Shown in pieces: positions 1 through 11,300 of a stretch of 64,000 bases of DNA. The notes below the pieces were generated by a model. The model ran no database searches. It saw nothing but the letters and a program-made list of their open reading frames with translations, and was not told the DNA's origin. This stretch comes from an uncultured Carboxylicivirga sp. (GTDB lineage Bacteria > Bacteroidota > Bacteroidia > Bacteroidales > Marinilabiliaceae): positions 3,630,501 to 3,694,500 of the forward strand of contig NZ_OY764327.1 of the NCBI RefSeq assembly GCF_963668385.1, given 5' to 3'. Numbering within the stretch: the first letter of the stretch is position 1; every line of letters begins with the position of its first letter. Both the position numbers and the translations under genes were made by a program.

Positions 1-456
1 GCTTATGCTTTGATGAATCAACTGGGCGAGGCAGAATTGGAAAACACAGATAAGGCTTCGTGGGCCTGTAAAAATGACGAAGGCAGCGTTCAGTTACTGT
101 TATGGGATTACACTCATACTTTACCTGATTCAATCAACAATCAGGACTATTACAACAACGATTTACCTGCAAAAGATAAGGGAGTTGTTGATGTTAAGGT
201 AAAAGGTTTAACCACAGGAATCTATAGCTTAAAAATACATAAAGTGGGTTACAGATGCACCGATGCTTATACAGCTTATAGCGATTTGGGTAGCCCGGAT
301 CAGTTAAGTAAAAAGCAGGTTGATCTTTTAAAGGAGATGACTAACGAATCACTGGTATCCACTGAGATTATTAAAATAGGAACTAATGGTACATATACTT
401 CAGAATTGAAGATGAGGGAAAACGATGTGTACTTTATCGATATAGAAAAATTGTAA
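1..456 (+). CDS. GH39 beta-xylosidase-like, C-terminal part (cut by left edge)
   Basis: The frame is open from the first base, so only the last ~151 residues are present. They contain a beta-sandwich-like tail with LLLWDYTH, a DVKVKGL strand, and a long stretch on Tyr/Asp/Gly placement (KVGYRCTDAYTAYSDLGSP) followed by QVDLLKEMT, which I recognise as the C-terminal accessory region of GH39 xylosidases. GH39 enzymes remove xylose from the non-reducing ends of xylo-oligosaccharides with retention; the catalytic barrel lies outside the window. The stop is 10 bp before the next gene, a GH43, so the two are probably co-transcribed in a xylan-type locus. The family call rests on the tail only and could be wrong at subfamily level. 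Confidence 0.7.
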   Translation, partial: AYALMNQLGEAELENTDKASWACKNDEGSVQLLLWDYTHTLPDSINNQDYYNNDLPAKDKGVVDVKVKGLTTGIYSLKIHKVGYRCTDAYTAYSDLGSPDQLSKKQVDLLKEMTNESLVSTEIIKIGTNGTYTSELKMRENDVYFIDIEKL

Positions 457-466
457 AAAAGATAGA

Positions 467-2080
467 ATGATAAAAGTAAGTTGGTTTACACTTTTCATTC
501 TCTTTGTTTTTGTCGGATGTAAAACAGAAACGGCAAGAACTTACGAGAATCCGATTATAAGAGGAATGAATCCCGACCCAAGCATATGCAGGGTAGGAGA
601 TGATTTTTACCTGGTAACGTCAACATTCGAATACTTTCCGGGTATTCCCATCTATCACAGTAAAGATCTGGTAAATTGGAAACAGATTGGTCATGTATTG
701 CATCGACCGGAAAATTGTCTGGCAGAAGGAGCTTATTCTTCCGGAGGTAATTATGCTCCGGCTATTCGTTATAATAATGGCACTTTCTATGTGACTTGTA
801 CTAATTATGGTGGTAAAGGATCTCAGGGTGCTTATTATGTAACAGCAAAAGATCCTGCAGGTCCTTGGTCCGATCCAATTTGGGTTGGAAACTGGAATGT
901 AGATCCTTCCATCATGTTCGCCAATGACAGCATGTACTGGATTAGTCCTGATAATAAGGGGAGTTTTATGGTTGGTACCATCAAGCCCGAAACAGGAGAA
1001 ACCATTACACCTTTGCGTTTGGTGGCCTCGGGCTTAGGTGGTTCATCGCCAGAAGGGCCGCATATGTATAAAATAAACGATTATTATTACCTGATGTCGG
1101 CTGAGGGAGGAACGGGTTACGAGCATCGTGAGGTTATTCAACGAAGCAAATCTCCTTATGGTCCATTTGATCCTAGTCCTTATGGACCTGTTATCACCAA
1201 TATGAATCATCCCGAGAGTCCTTTTCAGGCAATTGGTCATGCCGATTTGGTTCAATTGCCTGACGATAGTTGGTGGTTGGTTTGTTTGGGAATTCGTCCG
1301 CAAGGAGGGAAGTTTCAACACTTAGGACGTGAAACGTTTTTAGCCCCTGTTACCTGGACGGAAGATGGTTGGCCAATAGCCGGCACCAATGGTATGATGG
1401 ATACCACTTATCCTGTACCTAATTTACCTGAACATAAATGGGCAGCAGTTCCGGTTCGTGATAATTTCGACATGGCAACATTAGGATTTGACTGGACTTT
1501 TATTCGCCAACCCTATGATCAGGATTGGTCGTTGACTCAGCGAAAAGGTTATTTGCGCCTGAACGGATCAGCTATCACATTAAAAGAGATGGATTCGCCA
1601 GCTTTTGTTGGTCGTCGTCAATCAGCTTTAAATATTGCTGCATCCACTAAAATGAGTTTCTCACCAACTGCCGATAATGAAGAGGCCGGTTTAGTTATCA
1701 GGGCTAACGATGCCAATCATTATGCTTTGGTGGTGACACAAAATGAAGGAAAGCGAGTAGTCAAGTTTCGTAAGTTTTTGAAGGAGAAAGTGGAAGATGA
1801 AATTTTTACAGCTATTCCGGATGGAGATGTCATACTACGAATCACTGCCACTCCCTTGGAATATCAATTTTGGGTACAGGCCAAAGGTGTTGAAACAAGT
1901 TTAATTGCATCTTCCCCAACCAAAGAGCTTTCGACCGAAAAAGTGGGTGGTTTTATTGGCGTTTTTATTGGTATGTATGCATCGGGTAACGGCCAAGCTA
2001 ATACTAATCCTGCTGATTTTGATTGGTTCGATTTTGAGATCAATCCACAGGTACCATATGTTTGGAACAATAAAGATTGA
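467..2080 (+). CDS. GH43 lipoprotein (beta-xylosidase / alpha-L-arabinofuranosidase type)
   Basis: 537 residues. The N-terminus is a lipoprotein signal with the lipobox cysteine at residue 18, so the enzyme is predicted to be membrane-anchored. The five-bladed propeller shows the three GH43 acidic residues: Asp37 in NPDPSI (base), Asp146 in VDPSIM (pKa modulator) and Glu196 in SPEGPH (acid). After residue ~320 there is a beta-sandwich domain (DNFDMATLGFDWTFIR onward), as in two-domain GH43 xylosidases/arabinofuranosidases. It sits between the GH39 tail and a second GH43, consistent with arabinoxylan side-chain and xylo-oligosaccharide trimming. The substrate is inferred from family and neighbours; GH43 specificity cannot be read from sequence alone. 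Confidence 0.9.
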   Translation: MIKVSWFTLFILFVFVGCKTETARTYENPIIRGMNPDPSICRVGDDFYLVTSTFEYFPGIPIYHSKDLVNWKQIGHVLHRPENCLAEGAYSSGGNYAPAIRYNNGTFYVTCTNYGGKGSQGAYYVTAKDPAGPWSDPIWVGNWNVDPSIMFANDSMYWISPDNKGSFMVGTIKPETGETITPLRLVASGLGGSSPEGPHMYKINDYYYLMSAEGGTGYEHREVIQRSKSPYGPFDPSPYGPVITNMNHPESPFQAIGHADLVQLPDDSWWLVCLGIRPQGGKFQHLGRETFLAPVTWTEDGWPIAGTNGMMDTTYPVPNLPEHKWAAVPVRDNFDMATLGFDWTFIRQPYDQDWSLTQRKGYLRLNGSAITLKEMDSPAFVGRRQSALNIAASTKMSFSPTADNEEAGLVIRANDANHYALVVTQNEGKRVVKFRKFLKEKVEDEIFTAIPDGDVILRITATPLEYQFWVQAKGVETSLIASSPTKELSTEKVGGFIGVFIGMYASGNGQANTNPADFDWFDFEINPQVPYVWNNKD

Positions 2081-2206
2081 TTCAATAAAGAAACTCGCTT
2101 TGAGAATTATTTGCTAAAAGCTTAAATTTAAAAATATAAAAGGTAGAAGATGAGATCACTGATTTTTTTTGCCTGAAAACTAACAATATAATATAAACTT
2201 TAATTA

Positions 2207-3736
2207 ATGAATAAACTTTTTTTTAGCATTCTTTTAGTTGTAGGTTTTATCTCAACTAACTGTACGATGCAACAAGAACAACAACAGCAAAAGGAGCAGG
2301 TAAACAATGAGGAAACTTTTATGAATCCTGTGTTTGCCGGTGATTATCCCGACCCAAGTATTTTAGTTGATGGTGAAGATTATTATATGGTTCATTCATC
2401 ATTTGAATATTACCCCGGCTTGTTAATCTGGCATTCCACCGATCTATTAAACTGGACACCGGTTGTTAGCACGCTTCATAAGTATGTAGGCTCTGTGTGG
2501 GCTCCTGACTTAGTGAAGTACGATGATAAATATTACATCTATTTTCCGGCTTCTAATACCAACTATGTGATATGGGCTGATCAGATTGAAGGCCCCTGGA
2601 GCGATCCAATTCAGTTGGATATTACCATGATTGATCCGGGACATGTGGTAGATGAAAATGGCAACCGTTATTTGTATTTCAGTAGCGGTAGTTATGTACC
2701 CTTGTCTCCTGATGGACTTTCTATCGACGGACCGGTAGTTCATAGTTATGATGGTTGGGAAATTCCACGCGAATGGTCTATTGAGTGTTTCTGTATGGAA
2801 GGGCCTAAATTGTGTAAAAGAGGTGAGTATTATTATCTGACAGTTGCCGAGGGTGGTACAGCAGGACCTGCAACTGGTCATATGGTTATATCAGCCCGTT
2901 CGAAATCACCACTCGGCCCTTGGGAGAATTCGCCTTATAATCCAATAGTACGTGCTAAAAGTAATAAAGACAGATGGTGGTCTTTGGGGCATGCTACACC
3001 TTTTGAAGATGCCTATGGCGATTGGTGGATGATTCTTCACGGATACGAAAAGGATTATTATAATATGGGGCGTCAAACCATGTTGGCACCTCTTGAATGG
3101 ACTGAAGACGGATGGTTTAAACTACCTGATGGATATACAGTAGAAACTCCAACAAAGAAGCCTAAAGGTAAGAAAACAGGTGAAGATTTTACTTTATCGG
3201 ATGATTTCTCGGGTAAAACATTAAATCCATCATGGAGATTCTTTAAAGAAGATAATCCTGACAGATTTGAAATCAAAGACAACAGCATTATAATCAAAGG
3301 AAAAAGTGATAACGTTGCTGCATGCTCGCCAATGTTATGTGTTCCTGAAGATCATTCATATACAACCGATGTGGAGATGGAAATAAAAGGAGATGCTGTT
3401 GGTGGAATGGTATTATTCTATAACGAAAGAGCATTCTCTGGTATTTTAGCTGATAAAGAAAATGTATTGGCTAACCTGCGTGGATGGCAGTTTGCTACAG
3501 AACCTAATGTGTTGGATCGTCATGTTTATCTGAGATTAAAAAACATTGAAAATACTGTAGATATGTATTATAGCCTGGATGGCAAAGAATGGAAAAAGAT
3601 AGAGAATTCATTTGAAGCATCGGCATATCATCACAATGTATTAAGTGGATTTATGAGTTTACGCATCGGACTTTGTTCAATGGGTGATGGTGAAGTTGTC
3701 TTCAAGAATTTTAAGTATACACCTATTAAAGATTAA
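2207..3736 (+). CDS. GH43 lipoprotein, second copy (different subfamily)
   Basis: 509 residues with a lipoprotein-type signal (Cys19), then a Gln-rich linker (residues 22-31). Catalytic triad by motif: Asp49 in YPDPSI, Asp143 in MIDPGH, Glu198 in MEGPKL. The C-terminal ~180 residues form a beta-sandwich (DDFSGKTLNPSWRFF). It is clearly a GH43 but only distantly similar to the preceding one, so the two likely act on different linkages (xylosyl and arabinosyl) of the same polymer. A 126-bp gap with no obvious terminator separates it from the upstream GH43. It is convergent with the next gene, only 23 bp away. Confidence 0.9.
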   Translation: MNKLFFSILLVVGFISTNCTMQQEQQQQKEQVNNEETFMNPVFAGDYPDPSILVDGEDYYMVHSSFEYYPGLLIWHSTDLLNWTPVVSTLHKYVGSVWAPDLVKYDDKYYIYFPASNTNYVIWADQIEGPWSDPIQLDITMIDPGHVVDENGNRYLYFSSGSYVPLSPDGLSIDGPVVHSYDGWEIPREWSIECFCMEGPKLCKRGEYYYLTVAEGGTAGPATGHMVISARSKSPLGPWENSPYNPIVRAKSNKDRWWSLGHATPFEDAYGDWWMILHGYEKDYYNMGRQTMLAPLEWTEDGWFKLPDGYTVETPTKKPKGKKTGEDFTLSDDFSGKTLNPSWRFFKEDNPDRFEIKDNSIIIKGKSDNVAACSPMLCVPEDHSYTTDVEMEIKGDAVGGMVLFYNERAFSGILADKENVLANLRGWQFATEPNVLDRHVYLRLKNIENTVDMYYSLDGKEWKKIENSFEASAYHHNVLSGFMSLRIGLCSMGDGEVVFKNFKYTPIKD

Positions 3737-3759
3737 GGATTGTATTAATTATAATCCAC

Positions 3760-6700
3760 TTATTGAGAGCTAACCGGATGATGTTTGCTATATTCAGAAG
3801 GAGAAACTCCAAAGTGATTTTTAAAACATTTGCTGAAATAAAAAGGGTTGTTATTACCAACGCGGTATGAGACTTCAGATACATTTAAATCTGTTGTTAG
3901 AAGTAATTCGGCAGCCCTTTTTAATCGAATAACCCGTAAGTATTCATTGGGAGTATAATTGGTCAATGATTTTACTTTTTTATAAAACAGAGTTCGTCCC
4001 ATATTCATATGTTCATAGAAGTCTTCTATCGAAAATTCGGGATTGTCAATATTCTGCTCAATAATAGAATTTATTTGCTTAATAAATCTATTGTCTTTAT
4101 CAACTGCAAGTTTCGGATTTGAAGATATACCGGGTTCCTTCATGAATTTTTTCTGCAGAGTTTCGCGTTGCTCTAATAATTTAATGATTCTTGTTAGTAA
4201 AAATTCATTGTTAAATGGTTTGGTAATATAGGCATCAGCTCCGGATTTTATACCTAGTAATTGATGCTCGGGTGTAGTATATGCAGTAAGCATAACAACC
4301 GGAATATGACATGTTTCAAAATTATTTCTCACTTCTTTGATTACGTCAAATCCATTCATTATAGGCATCATAGCATCACAAATAATGATTTGTGGATTTA
4401 ATGATTTGCATTTTTTTAATCCATCAACACCGTTAACCGCAACATCAACACTAAAGTATTGCGATAAATAATCTGATAGATATTCCGAAATATCATCATC
4501 ATCTTCAATAATTAAAAGATTGTAATGTTCGTATTTAGAGTCTGTTTTAATGGGCTCAGTATCTTGTAATGTCGAATCAATAGTTTCATTATTTAATTGG
4601 GTTATTGATTCGGAAGTGATGGAATCAGATACAATAGAATAGTTAGGTTGCAAAGGAATAGAAACAATAAAAGTGGCTCCCCCATTAGGAGTGTCTTTGT
4701 ACGTAATGGTTCCATTAAGCAATGTTACTAATTCTTGGGCAAAATTAAGACCAATGCCGGTTCCTGTTTCTGTAGGTTTAACTTGTTGAAAACGATTGAA
4801 TAAAGTCTTTTGATCTTTACTTGAAATACCAATGCCATTGTCAGCTACTGAAAACGTTAGATTGTTATTTTGTGGCGAAATGTGGATTTTAACATCAATA
4901 ATTCCATTTGGCGAAACGAATTTGAATGCATTTGAAAGCAGGTTATAAAGAATTTTTTCAACTGTTCCTTTATCTGTCGACATTTCATAAGTGGGGTAAT
5001 TGGATGAAAACTGATAGCATATATGCTTCTTATTTGCTATTTCTTCAAACTGAACGAAAATATCATTCATAAATGATACTACTTCAGTTTGTTCTGTTTT
5101 TAAAGTAGTTTGGTTGGCCTGAAGAGAACGATAGTCGAGCAGTTGATTTATCAGTTTAAGTAAGCGTTTTGAGCTTTTTTCAAGGTATGAAAACTGTTTG
5201 TTCAATTCTTTTGTCGCATCCGGATGATTTCGTAAACTATCAACTATACTTGTAATAATGGTTAGAGGCGTTCTAAACTCATGCGAAATATTGGTAAAAA
5301 AGCGTAGCTTGTAATCGGTAAGCTGATGTTCTAACTTTATGGCAGTATTAAGATTAGATATTCTTTTTTGCGTTTTTGTTATAATGTAAAAGATTGAAAT
5401 AAGAGTGATTAGATAGAATATAATCGCTTGTGTCGATTTCCAAAAAGGGCGTTGAATTTTTATGTGTAAAATAGTTTCCTGGGGTGTGTTCTTTTCACCT
5501 GCAGACATGGATTTAACTCTAAAAATGTAGTTGCCCGGAGGCAGGTTTCGATACCTTGCTTCATGGTATTTAGTTGATGTATTCCACGAGTCTTCATAGC
5601 CATCAAGTATAAAAGAATAAGTATTGGATAAGCTGAAGTTTAAGGCCGAGAACTTGATGTTAATAGAGTTTTGGTTGAATTTAAGGTTGATGTTACTGGT
5701 TTTTGATAAAGAATTACGAAGGATTTGATTCTCATCGTTGGTCACTATTTTAGTGCCATTAATTCTAATCTCGGTAAGTGATATTTGAGTATTGGTTTTC
5801 TTTTTTTGTTCAATGTCATTGTGGTTTATTGTATAAAGCCCATTGTAGCTTCCCATAAGCATTTGATTGATATGGCTGCAGTAAATTGCCGATTCGCAAA
5901 ATAAATTATCCTGCCATTCATTTGAAAGGTCGTAATTCTCAAATTGATTGTTTCTGGTATTTAAAATCGAAATACCATCTTCAGTTGTAATCCATAGATT
6001 CTGGTCGGCATCTTGTGCTATACCTTGCACAACGTCATTAATTAGACCATGACGAGTTGTAATGTGCTTAAATAGAATCTTTTTGGTTTCGTCGTAAGTT
6101 ATTTTGTTGATTCCTCCACCGGAAGTGCCAATCCATATTGTGTCATTAATATCTTTGAATATGGTTTTAACTTCGTTGTTGTTTAATGAGTTAGGGTTGT
6201 TCTTGTCAAATGTAAAACTGTGTATAATGGCACTGTTATTTATTAATTCATTAGGATCAAAAACAATAATGCCGTTATTTCCACCAACCCACAATAATCC
6301 ATTTTTATCTTGTTCAATAGTTCTTATTCTATCTTGTTTCTTACTTAAATGCGGAAAGCTTTTAAGTGCCAACTTATTATTGTTGAATTCAGCAAGAATA
6401 AGACCATAACCAAAAGTACCTAGCCACATACGATCCATATTATCAATAAAAACGCAATAAATATTGGTTGCTAAAGGATCTAATTGTTTAAATTCAGAGT
6501 TAAAAACAGTGTAATGTTTGTAATCATCATTCTTAAATAAGAGCAGACCATTGCCTTTTGTGCCAACCCATTTATTTCCATCTTTATCTTGTGTTATACA
6601 ATATGCGCTTCCTCCTATAAGATTGTTACTCGAAATTAGCTCATTACCTGAATTGTATATGTATAGCTTACCGCTTTTTGTACCAATCCATTTACATGTA

Positions 6701-8028
6701 TCTGAATCTTCAAAAATGGATCGAATAATTTTATCGTTAAGATCAGTTGAGTTTTTTTCAGGGATGAAAGGAGGATGCTGATTTTGCGAAATTGTAATTT
6801 TAGTAATTCCTGCATTTTCTGTTCCAATCCATATATTACCACTCTTATCTTCAAAAATCGAAAGTAAATAATTGGTTTTTAATCCTTCACCCGTTTTGTC
6901 AGCTTGGGTAAAATGTTTAACAGTTTGATCTGGAAAAATAGCATACAAACCATTACCATAGGTAGTAATCCATATAATATTACGCGAATCCTGATAGATT
7001 GAATAACGTTCCAAATCGATATTTGAAATAATGGAAGGGGGCATCAATCGAAATGGAGTAAATTTATTGATGTCAGCATTATACTGCCATAATATTCCAC
7101 TTTTATTATACAACCAGCAATAACCTTTATTATCCTTTAAAATATTGGCATTTTTTGGAAGGTTTTTATTAAATAATTCTGTGGCAGGTCTAATGCTTAA
7201 TGATTTAGAGTTAAATAAATAGGTCGATTGTTTTGTGGTTATTAAAAAGTGATTCGTACAGAGGAATGTGTTACTAATAAATACTTCGTCATTGATGAAT
7301 TTACTGGTCGCAGTTTTTATTATTCTCTTGGTGTTTTTGCATACCTGATAGATTTTATTACTCTCGGTAAAAACAAACAAATAATCGTCGGATTCAATAA
7401 TTGATTGTATGTTGTTTATTTCGTCAATTTTGTAAATCTCTTCTCTTTCGAGATAGAGTAAGTGAGATTTTGTACCAATCCATATAATATTGTTTTTGTC
7501 TTCGTTTAAGAAGTTAACAGAGTGGGCCTCTAATTCGCGAAAACCAAAGTATCGGGTCGATAGTCCATCCGAAGTATGTGTTATTCTCAAACAATTTGAT
7601 TTATTGCCCCATAACCAGATATCGCCATTGGAGGCAATATTAATTTTTTCGTGCTGAATACTCCAGGGATGTATTTCTACAAATTTTTCATTATGAGTAT
7701 CATAACAATTAATGTTATTGGTGTTTGTGGTAATCCATAGATAGCCATATGCATCTTCAATTATATTTTTGATTCTACTATCAGTTAATGTGTTTGCATC
7801 TCCGTATTCGGAATTTAAGCACATAAATTCATATCCATCATATCTGTTTAGTCCATTTAAGGATCCAAACCATAAAAAACCGTGGTCATCCTGTATTATT
7901 GAACTAATGGTATTTTGAGATAGACCATCTTTAGTAGTTAAATTGCTAAAGGTAATCGTGGTTTCACCTTTTAACGATGATAGAAAAAATGATAATAGAA
8001 TAGTAATGAATACAAGCTTATCTCTCAT
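3760..8028 (-). CDS. Hybrid two-component system sensor/regulator (HTCS)
   Basis: 1422 residues in one chain. After a signal peptide (MRDKLVFITILLSFF) come two seven-bladed propellers built of LWIGT/IWIGT-type repeats, a Y_Y_Y domain (LDGYEDSWN...LPPGNY), one membrane helix (STQAIIFYLITLISIFYII), a HisKA domain with phospho-acceptor His916 in ISHEFRTP, a HATPase (NLLSNAFKF, DNGIGI, GTGIGLN), a receiver with Asp1218 in CDAMMP and Lys in TKPFNN, and a C-terminal AraC-type HTH ending GVSPSEYSK. Such proteins sense oligosaccharides in the periplasm and activate the adjacent susCD operon. It is divergent from the pectin operon. The longest frame starts at a TTG (8079), but the ATG at 8028 directly precedes the signal peptide and was chosen. 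Confidence 0.95.
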   Translation of the reverse strand: MRDKLVFITILLSFFLSSLKGETTITFSNLTTKDGLSQNTISSIIQDDHGFLWFGSLNGLNRYDGYEFMCLNSEYGDANTLTDSRIKNIIEDAYGYLWITTNTNNINCYDTHNEKFVEIHPWSIQHEKINIASNGDIWLWGNKSNCLRITHTSDGLSTRYFGFRELEAHSVNFLNEDKNNIIWIGTKSHLLYLEREEIYKIDEINNIQSIIESDDYLFVFTESNKIYQVCKNTKRIIKTATSKFINDEVFISNTFLCTNHFLITTKQSTYLFNSKSLSIRPATELFNKNLPKNANILKDNKGYCWLYNKSGILWQYNADINKFTPFRLMPPSIISNIDLERYSIYQDSRNIIWITTYGNGLYAIFPDQTVKHFTQADKTGEGLKTNYLLSIFEDKSGNIWIGTENAGITKITISQNQHPPFIPEKNSTDLNDKIIRSIFEDSDTCKWIGTKSGKLYIYNSGNELISSNNLIGGSAYCITQDKDGNKWVGTKGNGLLLFKNDDYKHYTVFNSEFKQLDPLATNIYCVFIDNMDRMWLGTFGYGLILAEFNNNKLALKSFPHLSKKQDRIRTIEQDKNGLLWVGGNNGIIVFDPNELINNSAIIHSFTFDKNNPNSLNNNEVKTIFKDINDTIWIGTSGGGINKITYDETKKILFKHITTRHGLINDVVQGIAQDADQNLWITTEDGISILNTRNNQFENYDLSNEWQDNLFCESAIYCSHINQMLMGSYNGLYTINHNDIEQKKKTNTQISLTEIRINGTKIVTNDENQILRNSLSKTSNINLKFNQNSINIKFSALNFSLSNTYSFILDGYEDSWNTSTKYHEARYRNLPPGNYIFRVKSMSAGEKNTPQETILHIKIQRPFWKSTQAIIFYLITLISIFYIITKTQKRISNLNTAIKLEHQLTDYKLRFFTNISHEFRTPLTIITSIVDSLRNHPDATKELNKQFSYLEKSSKRLLKLINQLLDYRSLQANQTTLKTEQTEVVSFMNDIFVQFEEIANKKHICYQFSSNYPTYEMSTDKGTVEKILYNLLSNAFKFVSPNGIIDVKIHISPQNNNLTFSVADNGIGISSKDQKTLFNRFQQVKPTETGTGIGLNFAQELVTLLNGTITYKDTPNGGATFIVSIPLQPNYSIVSDSITSESITQLNNETIDSTLQDTEPIKTDSKYEHYNLLIIEDDDDISEYLSDYLSQYFSVDVAVNGVDGLKKCKSLNPQIIICDAMMPIMNGFDVIKEVRNNFETCHIPVVMLTAYTTPEHQLLGIKSGADAYITKPFNNEFLLTRIIKLLEQRETLQKKFMKEPGISSNPKLAVDKDNRFIKQINSIIEQNIDNPEFSIEDFYEHMNMGRTLFYKKVKSLTNYTPNEYLRVIRLKRAAELLLTTDLNVSEVSYRVGNNNPFYFSKCFKNHFGVSPSEYSKHHPVSSQ

Positions 8029-8396
8029 TACAAATAGTACTGAATTAGTATTGAAACAAAAAGGTGATGAAAAGTACAATCAAAGATATTATTTAGTTGT
8101 ATTAAACAAAAATTAAGAAAATATATTGTTTAGCATGTGTACAAAAGTACATGAAAATGAATAGATGTATAGGCATTTAGCTTGCATAATAAATTTGATT
8201 TAAAACATTGTATTTATTGTTGTGTAATAAAAGGGTATTGTGTAATATGCAGGTAATCAGTGTAAAATAATTGGTGTGTATTAGATTGTATGTATGTGAA
8301 CGATTGTTGATGTAAGGGTTCGTTAAGGAATTTAAATTTGGTGACGTAAAATGTTATTAAATGTTAATTCAGATTAGCTATCTAAATTTAAATTCT
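8029..8396. promoter_or_regulatory. Divergent control region between the HTCS and the susC operon
   Basis: No gene in 368 bp. Two perfect matches to the Bacteroidota -7 box TAnnTTTG lie at 8190-8197 and 8333-8340 (both TAAATTTG, plus strand), the second 57 bp before the susC ATG; neither has a clear TTTG -33 box at the usual distance. A symmetrical element TGTAC-AAAA-GTACA occupies 8138-8151 and is the best visible candidate for the HTCS binding site. The box matches are sequence facts; promoter and operator function are inferred. Confidence 0.45.
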
Positions 8397-11300
8397 ATGA
8401 AAAGAACGCACAAAAATGGGCGTTACACACTGTTAGTTCTGATTTTATTCGGATTTAATATGTATGCAAGCTCTCAAATAAATGTTACAGGTACAGTAAC
8501 AGATGGACAAAATCCTATTCCTGGTGTTACTATTCTTGAAGAAGGAACATTAAACGGTACCCTAACAGGTATTGATGGTACATTCTCTTTAAAGGTTGCC
8601 AATCAGCAATCGAAAATTGTATTTTCTTTTATTGGATACAATACTCAAACAGTATCGGTAGGAACTAATACCAACTTTAAAATTGTACTTATCGAAGATA
8701 TTACTGAATTAGATCAAGTGGTGGTAATTGGATATGGTACATCAAAGAAAAGAGATTTAACCGGAGCGGTTAGCTCTGTTAAAGGTGGTGATTTAGCAAC
8801 AGTACCAGTAACAACAGCAGCACAGGCAATAACAGGTAAAATTGCCGGTGTAAATGTAGTTACTCAAAGTGGTGCTCCGGGTGCTGATATTAATGTTGTG
8901 GTTAGAGGGGGAACTTCTATTACGCAGGGATCAGCACCATTATATATTGTTGATGGTTTCCAAATGGACGATGGTCTTAAAAATATTGATATCAACGATA
9001 TTGAATCCATTGATGTAATGAAAGATGCATCAGCTACAGCAATTTATGGGGCCCGAGGTTCGAATGGTGTAATTATTATTACAACCAAATCGGGTAAAAA
9101 GGGCAAAACTGAAGTTAGCTATAATGCTTACATGAGTTTTGAAAAACTAGGATCTAAACTGGATCTGTTAAATACTCAGCAATATGTCGAGTATCAGTAT
9201 GAATTTCAATCTCTAAATGGACAAATCAATAGTTGGGCTGATATTTACGGTGGCGATATTGAATCAAGCGATTTTTACACAGGTGCTTATGCAAGAATTG
9301 CTGATGAATATGGTAACGTTGCGCCAATTGATTGGCAGGATGTTGTTTTTGGAGGTACAGCCATGATTACTAATCACAATGTTAATATTACTGGTAGTAG
9401 TGAAAAAACTCAATATATGTTGAGTTATAATTATACCGGGCAAGATGGTTTATTAGATAAATCGGGTTATAATCGTAATGGTGTTAGAACCAAAATTAAT
9501 CATGAGCTTAATGATCGTATTCGACTTTCATTTGGATCCAGTTTCTTAGGAACCAAACTTGATGGTGGTGGATCATTAGGTGGTTTGTTAAAAATGTCTA
9601 TTCTACAGCCTGTAACTGGTGGTATCCGTTATACAAACGATGAGTTGATTAACTCAGACATCAGTGATGAAATGCAGGATATTGATTCTCAATATGATAT
9701 TTACAATCCACTGATACAAAACGATGCTGTTACTCAGGAAAAATACACTCGTTTATTTACTGTAAATACTGCCTTTGATGTTGATATTACAGATCACTTG
9801 CTTTTTAGAACAGCTGGAAGTTACATGTGGCAGCAGGTGCGCAGCGATTATTGGGATGATGGCAGAACTAAATCAGCTCAGAATAATGGAGGGCCCTATG
9901 GATCTAGAAATAATAGTGAAAAATTCAATTGGCAAATAACTAATACTTTAAATTGGAATCGTCAGTTTGGAGGTCATAAATTGAATGTATTAGTTGGACA
10001 GGAAACTTATTATACCGAATCGATGAATCTTAATAATACCTATTATGAGTTTCCCGAAAATAACTTTGGCTTGAATGATGTAAGTATGGCTGGACAGGTT
10101 TATTCTTATAAATCAGGGAAAAACAACAGTGGTATAGTTTCGGTATTTAGCCGCGTTAATTATAATATTAACGAGAAATATTTATTAACTGGCACCATTA
10201 GGGGCGATGGATCATCAAAATTTTCGAAAGGAAATCAGTGGGGATACTTCCCATCGGTGTCTGGAGCTTGGAGGATTTCAGAAGAATCATTTATGGACAA
10301 TGTTGAAATGATCAATAATTTAAAACTTCGTATTGGTTATGGAACAACCGGTAACTGCGATATTGCAAATAATATGTATGCTACCGATTATCAGTCTGGC
10401 TATTATGCAATCAATAATCAGCAAGTGTCGACATTAAAACCAGGAAATACTGTTGGTAATCCTGAATTGAAGTGGGAAACTACTAAATCAACCAATATTG
10501 GTTTAGATATTTCGTTGCTTGATAGTCACATTAATTTAACTGCTGAATACTATAAAAATATTTCTGACGACTTATTAATTAAGAATTCTATTCCAACATC
10601 AACAGGTTATAGTTACCAATATCAAAATGTTGGGTCTGTTCAAAATAAAGGATTCGAATTTGTATTAAATACTTCGAATATTAGAAATGAGAGATTTAAA
10701 TGGACTACAGACTTTAATATTTCTTTCAACAAATCAAAAGTACTAGGTATTTATGGTAAAGATGAAGATGATTATTTCATACAAAATTACGATCATGTTA
10801 ATTTCATGATTGAAAAGGATAAGCCTCTTGGACAGTTCTATGGCTATAAATATGCAGGAGTGTACACAACTGATGATTTTACTCAAAATGCCGATGGAAC
10901 TTATTCATTAAAAGATGGTATAGCAAGTATGAAGGGGGCTGTACGTAGTTCAATTAAACCTGGTGATGTTAAATATTATACAACAGCCGATCAAACTGAT
11001 GATGATGGAAATCCGGTGTGGTCAACTGACGACAGAGCGGTTATTGGTAATGCAGAGCCTTTGTTTACCGGTGGTATGGTAAATACATTTACATATAAAG
11101 GATTTGATTTCAGTGTATTTATGAGTTTCTCATATGGTAATGAGGTTTTCAATATGAACTCTCAACGATTTATAGGCCCTTATTTACCTAACCAGAATTC
11201 AATGGAAGTAATGGCCGATAGATTTGTCTTAGTTGATCCCAATACGGGTAAAGAAACAACCGACCTAAATAGGTTGGCTGAATTAAACCCACAGCAGAAC

